Source: a virus. Taken from it: a DNA stretch of 29,669 nt. A program made the position numbers and the translations under genes. Below, piece by piece: positions 17,680 to 23,428 of the stretch. The notes below the pieces were generated by a model. It was not told the origin of the DNA. It was given only the letters and a program-made list of their open reading frames with translations, and did not search any database. The DNA lies in IMG/VR virus record IMGVR_UViG_3300030451_001744, positions 588 through 30,256 of that record; one strand, 5' to 3'. Numbering within the stretch: position 1 is the stretch's first letter; the number at the start of each line of letters is the position of its first letter.

Positions 17680-18011
17680 TAGCTACTCTTTCTTACTTGT
17701 AGCCTTTTTATAACTGCACTTCCGTGTCTATTTTTCATAATACTAATACCAATGATTTCGTAATATGTTGAACCAATAGCAATACGATTACCATTATTTA
17801 CAGTGACGCTAGCTGGTATGTAAAGATCATATTCGTCAACAAGAAGTTCTTTATTCTCTTGTGTTTCATCAGATCTTTGGGTGACTAATCTACCCTTAGT
17901 TGTAGTTGAAGTTGTCCAACTAGAACTATACAAACCTCTGTCATCTACTGAAGAGGTATCTACTGTTTGAACTGTTATATCTTCTTTAAGATTTTTTGTA
18001 TATACTGACAT
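17679..18011 (-). CDS. Head-closure/head-tail adaptor protein, 110 aa
   Basis: A small beta-barrel-type protein: DITVQTVDTSSVDDRG, then SWTTSTTTKGRLVTQRSDE (about 30-48), VDEYDLYIPASV (about 58-69) and GSTYYEIIGISI (about 82-93). This pattern is that of SPP1 gp16-like stoppers, which close the portal channel and receive the tail. Its stop overlaps the gp10-like start (TAATG). No good Shine-Dalgarno precedes the ATG. TAAAGT stands six bases before it, so a leaderless start is possible but weak. Function by pattern and order. Confidence 0.77.
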   Translation of the reverse strand: MSVYTKNLKEDITVQTVDTSSVDDRGLYSSSWTTSTTTKGRLVTQRSDETQENKELLVDEYDLYIPASVTVNNGNRIAIGSTYYEIIGISIMKNRHGSAVIKRLQVRKSS

Positions 18012-18050
18012 ATCATTACTTTAGTAAGCAATTCCAGAATCATAAGGATT

Positions 18051-18584
18051 TTAGTTTTCTAGTTTTTTTCTTAATTTTTCTAGAGTTTCTCTTTTTTTCT
18101 GTATGTCAGCTAATTTACCGCTAGGATTTTCTAAACAATTTTTACAAACTTTTTGTCTACCGTCTTTGTATTTTTGTGTCTTACCAAAACTTTTTATAGG
18201 TACTATATCACCACATTTAGCACATTGTTTTTCTGTTGGGTTCCAACTTTGTTTTTCTACATACTGCTGTGCTTCTTTGACGCCAAGCCAAATAGCAGGA
18301 TCTTCTTTCATCCAACTTAAAAACTTTTCTAGGCCTATTGGTAGATCTTCATACAATTCTCTAACAGTAAGGCCGTATTTACCATCTCTAATTCTGTCAA
18401 TAACAGTAATTGCTACTTGATGATCTATTGCAGATATAGGATCAAAGCCTGCTTGTTCTCTTAATTGTCTAACTCTTTCGTGTGAACACTCCCACTCTCT
18501 AGCCCAATCACTTAAAGGTTTGTGTGGATCAGCTTTAAATAATTCATAAGCCTTTTCAACATTAGGTACTTTTCTACTTGGCAT
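18051..18584 (-). CDS. DNA-binding-like protein with N-terminal HTH and C-terminal zinc finger, 177 aa
   Basis: Residues about 23-46 (PLSDWAREWECSHERVRQLREQAG) read as a helix-turn-helix with the WA-x-E-x-x-C-S-x-E-R-V-R-Q-L pattern of phage and bacterial regulators. A second helical domain spans about 55-105. Residues 121-150 hold a zinc finger, C121-x2-C124 and C147-x2-C150, with the KSFGKTQKYKDGR loop seen in phage zinc-ribbon and HNH-associated proteins, but no HNH catalytic motif. The tail is a basic coiled coil. The start has an AGAGGAAAG site and overlaps the WhiB gene by 11 bases, so the two are co-translated. A transcription or packaging role is inferred. Confidence 0.75.
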   Translation of the reverse strand: MPSRKVPNVEKAYELFKADPHKPLSDWAREWECSHERVRQLREQAGFDPISAIDHQVAITVIDRIRDGKYGLTVRELYEDLPIGLEKFLSWMKEDPAIWLGVKEAQQYVEKQSWNPTEKQCAKCGDIVPIKSFGKTQKYKDGRQKVCKNCLENPSGKLADIQKKRETLEKLRKKLEN

Positions 18585-18864
18585 CTTTCCTCTTTCTAGT
18601 TAGTCCTCTTTCTTTTCTAATTTTCCTACGCTCTCTTTCTGATAGTCCACCCCATATACCAAACTTTTCATTATTCACTATGGAATATTCTAAACAGTGT
18701 TCTTGGGCAACACAGGAATTACATAATTCTTTTGCTTTTCTTGTGCTTGCACCTCTATCTGGAAAAAATAGATCAGGATCTTCGCCTATGCAGTTGGCAT
18801 CAACCTGCCACCATAACTCTTGTAGTCTTAGTAGATTACTTAGAGCTTCCTGTTTATAGTCCAC
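18574..18864 (-). CDS. whiB: WhiB-like transcriptional regulator, 96 aa
   Basis: Four cysteines (25, 48, 51, 57) in the WhiB order C-x22-C-x2-C-x5-C should hold a 4Fe-4S cluster. They are followed by GIWGG (69-73), the hallmark turn of the family, and a basic tail RRKIRKERGLTRKRKDAK for DNA contact. The FFPDRGASTRKAKELCNSC segment is also standard. Host WhiB proteins bind the sigma factor and change promoter choice or redox response; phage versions are known to act on host regulation. The family is restricted to Actinobacteria and their phages, so it is the best host clue here. It starts at GTG with AAGGG seven bases upstream, and overlaps both neighbours. Confidence 0.95.
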   Translation of the reverse strand: MDYKQEALSNLLRLQELWWQVDANCIGEDPDLFFPDRGASTRKAKELCNSCVAQEHCLEYSIVNNEKFGIWGGLSERERRKIRKERGLTRKRKDAK

Positions 18865-19013
18865 TGTTCACCCTTAATGATTTCATCAAATTGTTTGTTT
18901 ACTTCTATCATTTGATTCACATTTTTTCTTGTGTACTCATTAAGGTGTGCGTGTAGCAAACCGTGGTAATTTAAAAATCCAATTAGCCAAGTGTATGTTG
19001 CTAGATCTAGCAT
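18840..19013 (-). CDS. Hypothetical 57-aa protein before whiB
   Basis: A short frame starting at an ATG that overlaps the stop of the connector gene (TAATG) and running 25 bases into whiB in another frame. The product (MLDLATYTWLIGFLNYHGLL...) has a hydrophobic first 20 residues and a charged helical remainder (NVNQMIEVNKQFDEII). The filling of the gap and the coupled start support it. The family is not recognised. Its translation would carry ribosomes up to the whiB start, so it could also serve to couple that gene. Confidence 0.6.
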   Translation of the reverse strand: MLDLATYTWLIGFLNYHGLLHAHLNEYTRKNVNQMIEVNKQFDEIIKGEQWTINRKL

Positions 19014-19651
19014 TAAACAAACACCTGTTTTTTATAAGGTGCTAATAATAACTTATCACTTTCTCTAAGTAATGGTCCATCGAAATATGCTAAAGGATCA
19101 GCATACTTTACATCTAAATCGCCGATGCGTTCTTCAATAACTGTGTTCATATTTGCCCCATTGGTCGAGTCCGCTAAATGAGTGTTCACAGCACCACTAT
19201 CAGCGTTTGAACTTAAATTCAAACTCGACAATATTATTCTTGCACATATTCTTGCGCTTGTAAACTTTATATCGTCAGGAATTGTTGAATAGCCTGCATT
19301 GTAAGATACTGATATATTCTTAGGTTTAGCACCTGACCAACGACCTAATACTCTTTCTACTCTACCGTTAGAGTGAAATACAAAATCATTTTCATTACCT
19401 TCAGTAAGAGCATTACCATCTTCAGTGATAGAGCTGACAGAGTTTACAGGAATATGTTTTAAATTAATTTCTCTGTTATTGTCACCAAATAGTGTTTCAG
19501 TTTGATTTGCTGCCTCAACATCATATCCTAGATATGTTTTAATTATTTGATCAGCAAAGGGAATGATCGAATTGGTCACAGTTGTTTCAACTGTTGAACT
19601 TAGATCTACACCTAATATAGTTTCGACATCAGTGTAAGCGCAAAGAGCCAT
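19013..19651 (-). CDS. Head-tail connector protein (gp6-like), 212 aa
   Basis: The N-terminus (CAYTDVETILGVDLSSTVETTVTN, about 4-27) and the following helix (SIIPFADQIIKTYLGYDVE) are typical of phage gp6-like connectors that form a ring under the portal. A middle LKHIPVNSVSSITEDGN strand (about 64-80) and a SVSYNAGYSTIPDDIKFTSARICARII segment (about 111-137) are also typical. The protein lies shortly after the capsid gene. A GGAG site eight bases ahead of ATG supports the start. It is somewhat longer than the family core because of a loop before the C-terminus. Confidence 0.8.
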   Translation of the reverse strand: MALCAYTDVETILGVDLSSTVETTVTNSIIPFADQIIKTYLGYDVEAANQTETLFGDNNREINLKHIPVNSVSSITEDGNALTEGNENDFVFHSNGRVERVLGRWSGAKPKNISVSYNAGYSTIPDDIKFTSARICARIILSSLNLSSNADSGAVNTHLADSTNGANMNTVIEERIGDLDVKYADPLAYFDGPLLRESDKLLLAPYKKQVFV

Positions 19652-19662
19652 TTAGGATCTCC

Positions 19663-19905
19663 TTACTTATTTTCAGATGGTTTAACTGCTTTTGTTTCTA
19701 CTTTTTTCTTTGGAGCTTCTTTTTTCTTAGCAGGAGCTTTTTTACCCCAACCTTTTTCTTTTAACCAGCTTTCTGGATATGTTTTTCCAGCTCCACCAAT
19801 TTTAGAAGCATTTGATTTAGGAAGTTCAGCTTTAGGTCCTTCAAATAAAGTACCATCGCCTAATTCCCAAAGATCTTTTTCCAATTTAACGAATTTTTCA
19901 CTCAT
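19663..19905 (-). CDS. Hypothetical 80-aa protein with Lys/Pro/Ala-rich tail
   Basis: The first 50 residues form a small hydrophilic domain (KFVKLEKDLWELGDG, TYPESWLKEKGWGKK). The last 30 are alternating Lys, Ala and Pro (KKAPAKKKEAPKKKVETKAV), a disordered basic tail. AGGA lies 11 bases ahead of ATG. It is between the 20-residue peptide and the connector gene. The family is not recognised. The basic tail would suit contact with packaged DNA or the inner capsid wall; that is inference. Confidence 0.7.
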   Translation of the reverse strand: MSEKFVKLEKDLWELGDGTLFEGPKAELPKSNASKIGGAGKTYPESWLKEKGWGKKAPAKKKEAPKKKVETKAVKPSENK

Positions 19906-19928
19906 AATTATTTAATCCTAACTTATTT

Positions 19929-19991
19929 TTATCTCTTTTTAGGTCTTTTACCCATAGGCTTTTTTTTCTTTGGCTTATTATGATAAGGCAT
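19929..19991 (-). CDS. 20-aa basic miniprotein
   Basis: A 20-residue ORF reads MPYHNKPKKKKPMGKRPKKR, more than half Lys and Arg. An excellent ribosome site (AAAGGAATATT before ATG) is present, and it is the first ORF after the capsid terminator. I recall near-identical tiny peptides (MPY...KPKKKKPM...) next to capsid genes in other environmental phages, which would mean selection for the protein, but this is from memory. It may bind DNA or the capsid interior. Confidence 0.68.
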   Translation of the reverse strand: MPYHNKPKKKKPMGKRPKKR

Positions 19992-20057
19992 AATATTCCT
20001 TTCTGTCGTGGTAGGTGGCTAAGTATGCCCTTACTTTATATCGCTTTGAAACCTACC

Positions 20058-20071
20058 GATTGTATACAATC
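20058..20071. promoter_or_regulatory. 14-bp perfect palindrome in the capsid-tail gap
   Basis: GATTGTATACAATC is its own reverse complement and lies just downstream (on the minus strand) of the capsid terminator. It is the right size for an operator of a dimeric regulator. A longer pair, GGTAGGT with ACCTACC, flanks the next 50 bases, so the leader of the 20-residue peptide may also fold as RNA. Confidence 0.4.
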
Positions 20072-20072
20072 T

Positions 20073-20107
20073 AAAAAAATATAGGGGCTATTGCTAACCC
20101 CTATATT
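20073..20107 (-). terminator. Strong intrinsic terminator after the capsid gene
   Basis: On the minus strand a 10-base stem AATATAGGGG / CCCCTATATT with a 10-base loop is followed directly by a run of T. It lies 15 bases past the capsid stop. It should end or weaken transcription from the head genes into the connector and tail genes. Confidence 0.85.
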
Positions 20108-20122
20108 TAAAGTTAAATGCTA

Positions 20123-21364
20123 TTAAGCACTTGTGATCTTGTGGAAAGCCTCTTGTCTGTAAACAGGGAATCCAACGCGCATTGTAGCTCTGATCACCAT
20201 GATGTTCTTTGTAAAGTTTTCACCGTGGGAATCGCTAACTGCGACATCAATACCTTGCCTCATTACGACATGAGCTGCTTCACCGCCACCGAACTTACCA
20301 ACTAGGATAGTTCCTTCAGAGATTGCAGTTGTTGGAACAACTTTTAATCCCCAAAGTTGGTTAGCTACTGCACCAGCGTATCCGCCTGCGGATGTGAACA
20401 CTGGAGCTTTTGCTGCATAACCAGCAGATGATGTGCCAGCAAAATCTTCGTCTAATTGAAGAACGATTTGTGACCAATCATTTGGGTGGATTACGATAGC
20501 ATCTGGCTCTGTGAAAGCATTTACTCTAATATCTGTAATTGCTCCATAGATTGCGCCAATTCTACCAAGTCCGCCTGCATAAGATCCATAAGCAGTAGAT
20601 CCAACATTGGATTTTCCTGCGTCTAATAGACCTTCTAGGTTAGGTGATGTACCATCACCAGCAATAAGCTGACCGTCTAGTCTTAATCTCATCATGGTTT
20701 GTAGTCTAGAGTTCAAATATGATTCTAAACCGCTAACATCTTGCATCAACTCATCTGTGACTGGAATGTTAACACCAAGTTTTGAGATTGTGGCTGTTCT
20801 CTCGGTGAATGCTAATGCTGCTTCTCCAACTGCTGCTGCTTCTGCGGCTTCAGCTGCGTTATTTGTGAAAGTAGTTTCTTCCAAATATACGAAAGCATTT
20901 TGATCTGTTTGAATTTGATCAAACAAGTTAATTACTGCATTAGGATCACGAAGAGCTGTTTCTAAAATACCAGGTTGTCTTAATGACTCTGGTGGGTATC
21001 CTGTTGTAGTTAAGTTTGTTTTTAACTCAAAAGGAACTGTGGATTGAATATTCTTCGCACCATTTTCGACATAGCTTTTGTAAGCTGCTGATTTCATAAC
21101 CTCAGCACCGAAAGATCCAACTTTTGGCTCTTCTGATGGGTTAGGAACAGATGCTACTGCATTATCAGAAAGATCTAATTTAGATTTAGCTTCAGCTACT
21201 TTTAAATCATCTCTTAAAGATGCAAGTTCTTCATTTCTGTCAATGATTGCTTGCTTTTGCTCAGGGGTAGCACCACCTTCTTGACCTTTAACTTCGTCAA
21301 AAAGATTTTTTAATTCACCAGACTTTTGCGCTATATCATCACGAGTTTTTACAACTTCGCTCAT
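20123..21364 (-). CDS. Major capsid protein, HK97 fold, 413 aa
   Basis: Residues 1-65 are a charged coiled coil (VVKTRDDIAQKSGELKNLF, EQKQAIIDRNEELASL), the scaffold-like delta domain that the neighbouring protease removes. From about 85 the HK97-type shell follows: GSFGAEVMKSAAYKSYVE (E-loop and N-arm region), NLTTTGYPPESLRQPGILE (117-135), RTATISKLGVNIPVTDELMQD (189-209) and LRLDGQLIAGDGTSPNLEGLL (228-248). The C-terminal P-domain contains DAIVIHPNDW and ends VGFPVYRQEAFHKI. The GGAGTAAATATT before ATG lies in the end of the protease gene. A terminator follows the stop. Confidence 0.95.
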   Translation of the reverse strand: MSEVVKTRDDIAQKSGELKNLFDEVKGQEGGATPEQKQAIIDRNEELASLRDDLKVAEAKSKLDLSDNAVASVPNPSEEPKVGSFGAEVMKSAAYKSYVENGAKNIQSTVPFELKTNLTTTGYPPESLRQPGILETALRDPNAVINLFDQIQTDQNAFVYLEETTFTNNAAEAAEAAAVGEAALAFTERTATISKLGVNIPVTDELMQDVSGLESYLNSRLQTMMRLRLDGQLIAGDGTSPNLEGLLDAGKSNVGSTAYGSYAGGLGRIGAIYGAITDIRVNAFTEPDAIVIHPNDWSQIVLQLDEDFAGTSSAGYAAKAPVFTSAGGYAGAVANQLWGLKVVPTTAISEGTILVGKFGGGEAAHVVMRQGIDVAVSDSHGENFTKNIMVIRATMRVGFPVYRQEAFHKITSA

Positions 21365-21369
21365 AATAT

Positions 21370-22860
21370 TTACTCCTCAATAATCTCGTTATCTTGTACT
21401 TCTACATCGACTAATATTGAGTCTGTTAAGATTTCTTGTGATTCAAGCCATAGCTTGTCCAACTCGTCATCTAGGACTTCTTCTGTTGGTAATTCAGCTT
21501 CGTCAATAGGATCTTCCTCTGTTCTTTCGTCCCCTGTGTCTACTTCTGGTTCAGGATCTGCCACAACGGTTTCTACTTCAGCTTGCGCCTCAACAGTTTC
21601 CTCTGCTTTAGGTTCTTCCTCAGTTGTATCTACTGGTTCTGTTTGAACTTCGGTTTCCTCGACTTCTACTTCATTTACAACTTCTGCTGTTTCTGACAAA
21701 TCGCCCTCACTTCCAAATTCATCTACGAATTTATCTATTTCCGCAAAAGCGTCTGAAACGCTTTCTTGGACTGCTCTGAGAGCTTCTGTCGCTGAAACTC
21801 CCAACTTCCTACCATTCTTTTGCCTGAGTTCCCCAATGGATTGAACTCTGGCCACTAGGCTATTCAATGCAGCAAGCACATCTTTTACCTCATCAGAAAA
21901 TCGCTTACCTTGCACGCTGGCACGATCTTCTAAAACCTCTTCGCCTTTTACTACTGACATTTTTTTTGCTATTTCATTTAACAGATCTAGCGAGTCTTGA
22001 TCTGTTGGTACTTCTTTGAGTATGTCTTTCATATTCAAAGCTATGTCATTTAAAACTTCCATAGCTTTTTTGGTTTTACCCATTACTTTGTCATAGTCTT
22101 CGTGTGTAGCACACGGCATATAAAAAATTTGTCCATCTGCGTCATGAGTATGTGATCCACTGCAACCTAATTGTTTAGCACGATCTTCAGCTTCTTCTGC
22201 TGACATATACATATCGCCAGTAGGTTTTGCTTTTTCTTCTTTCATACCCTCTTTAGCACATTTACCTGTCTTGTCGTAATCACACTCACCATATCCTTTT
22301 TCTTCCTCTTCAGGATCTTCTTTTTGGATACTGTCGTGTGATAAAACACCTTTTTGATCTGTATCATCTTTTTGACTTTTTATAGCCATAGTAAATGTTT
22401 CTTGATTAGCACCGACTAATACTGGGCTTACTTCATAAACGCTTAGATCTTTTAAGTATCTAACATCTTGTTCTTCGTCATTTGCACTTTTAGCAAACTT
22501 ACCATATTCACTGTCATTTACTCTAAAACCAAATGACCATTGTTGTAGATTACCCATATTCTTGACGAGCTTGTAGGCCTCTGCACCAGACTCGGTGTCC
22601 ATAAAAAATTCACCGTCAAAAATTGCTTTCTCTTCGTCTTTTACAATTTTACCTTTACCGATTGGTTTATCCCATTGGTGCGCCCAGACCATTGGTACTG
22701 TTTCTGATTCTTTATCAAAGCCTGATTTGATAGCTTGTGGTAATACAACATCGCCATCTGTATCAATGTCGTTGAACAGTGAGAATACTGCTGCAACCTT
22801 TCCTTTTTCCTCGTCACCTTCTTTAAATTCTACTTGTATTTTTTTATACTCGTCTGACAT
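21370..22860 (-). CDS. HK97-family prohead protease with C-terminal extension, 496 aa
   Basis: Residues 1-165 are a U35-type prohead serine protease: KVAAVFSLFNDIDTDGDVVL, then the likely triad His61 (VWAHQWD), Ser109 (QQWSFGF) and Glu143 (VYEVSPVL). It cuts the delta domain from the capsid protein and then itself. The extension is long. Residues 190-255 carry Cys193, Cys201, Cys233 and Cys250 with His237 and His239, around LGCSGSHTHDADGQIFYMPC. Coiled coil follows (260-385), then a very acidic tail (385-496). The tail may serve as a scaffold, which is inference. I chose the ATG at 22860 because GGAG lies nine bases upstream; an in-frame ATG at 22908 has none. Confidence 0.88.
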   Translation of the reverse strand: MSDEYKKIQVEFKEGDEEKGKVAAVFSLFNDIDTDGDVVLPQAIKSGFDKESETVPMVWAHQWDKPIGKGKIVKDEEKAIFDGEFFMDTESGAEAYKLVKNMGNLQQWSFGFRVNDSEYGKFAKSANDEEQDVRYLKDLSVYEVSPVLVGANQETFTMAIKSQKDDTDQKGVLSHDSIQKEDPEEEEKGYGECDYDKTGKCAKEGMKEEKAKPTGDMYMSAEEAEDRAKQLGCSGSHTHDADGQIFYMPCATHEDYDKVMGKTKKAMEVLNDIALNMKDILKEVPTDQDSLDLLNEIAKKMSVVKGEEVLEDRASVQGKRFSDEVKDVLAALNSLVARVQSIGELRQKNGRKLGVSATEALRAVQESVSDAFAEIDKFVDEFGSEGDLSETAEVVNEVEVEETEVQTEPVDTTEEEPKAEETVEAQAEVETVVADPEPEVDTGDERTEEDPIDEAELPTEEVLDDELDKLWLESQEILTDSILVDVEVQDNEIIEE

Positions 22861-22869
22861 AGCATTTAA

Positions 22870-22873
22870 CTCC
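22870..22873 (-). promoter_or_regulatory. Shine-Dalgarno deciding the protease start
   Basis: GGAG on the minus strand, nine bases before the ATG at 22860. The upstream in-frame ATG at 22908 has no such site, and its extra 16 residues do not resemble the protease family. Confidence 0.65.
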
Positions 22874-22980
22874 AATTCAAAAATATATTTTCTATCGCTA
22901 TTATGCAATATTAACTAAAAATTTTTTACTTTTGTGTATTTACGATAGCCAACAGTAAATACTCAAATGTTGCATACTAG

Positions 22981-22989
22981 TGGTATAAT
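22981..22989 (+). promoter_or_regulatory. Extended -10 promoter for the opposite-strand gene pair, leaderless
   Basis: TGGTATAAT is a perfect extended -10 box (TGN-TATAAT). Only five bases separate it from the ATG at 22995, so transcription should begin at or next to the start codon, giving a leaderless mRNA. No ribosome site could fit. No good -35 was seen at 17 bases, as extended -10 promoters allow. Confidence 0.7.
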
Positions 22990-22994
22990 TGCCT

Positions 22995-23234
22995 ATGGAC
23001 GATATATTAGTGATTGCGACACTTCATATCTCCTCTGGAAGTTTCCAGATGACTGTAAAGTCTGACAAGACTGCGACTGCGGAAATTTTCGGTGAATTAA
23101 TCACATTAAAAATGATTAATAATAAAATAGAAATATCAGACAAGTTCAGCGCTAGTCAATTTAAAGGCGGTGCTGAAGAAAGAGATGAATTAATCAAATG
23201 GCTGAAACAAACAATGAAAGAAGCGCTAGCATAG
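22995..23234 (+). CDS. Unknown 79-aa protein on the opposite strand, first of a pair
   Basis: A plus-strand gene inside an otherwise minus-strand structural module. It starts MDDILVIATLHISSGSFQM and reads as a beta-rich N-terminal half followed by a charged C-terminal helix (ERDELIKWLKQTMKEA). The ATG is placed by the promoter box five bases upstream. The frame is not a mirror of a large gene on the other strand. It overlaps the next plus-strand gene by 37 bases. I recognise no family. Its own promoter suggests expression at a different time from the head genes, and the pair would make RNA antisense to the end of the portal gene. Confidence 0.65.
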   Translation: MDDILVIATLHISSGSFQMTVKSDKTATAEIFGELITLKMINNKIEISDKFSASQFKGGAEERDELIKWLKQTMKEALA

Positions 23235-23428
23235 ATAGTTCAAATGACAACTTTGCTCTTTTTATGGACGCTATATCAGTATCAGATCGATCCAACAGAA
23301 ATAAAATTATAACTGATTGGTTGGCTGTTTTATCTGCATCTGATCAAGATAGATTAGTTAACAAACTAAAAAATCGTGGTATTGAATATCAACCAAAAGA
23401 AAATTCTAGATTTTTTGAAAATTCTTAA
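23198..23428 (+). CDS. Unknown 76-aa helical protein, second of the opposite-strand pair
   Basis: The product (MAETNNERSASIDSSNDNFALFMDAI...) is hydrophilic. It has a disordered first 17 residues, a helical core (ALFMDAISVSDRSNRNKIITDWLAVLSASDQDRLVNKL) and a polar tail. Its start lies 37 bases inside the first gene, and no ribosome site is visible, so it probably depends on coupled translation. The stop overlaps the stop of the portal gene from the other strand by two bases. No family is recognised. Confidence 0.6.
   Translation: MAETNNERSASIDSSNDNFALFMDAISVSDRSNRNKIITDWLAVLSASDQDRLVNKLKNRGIEYQPKENSRFFENS

Noticed and set aside
18051-18584. HNH endonuclease or homing element
   Set aside because: The CxxC...CxxC finger resembles those near HNH enzymes, but no His-Asn-His catalytic set is present.
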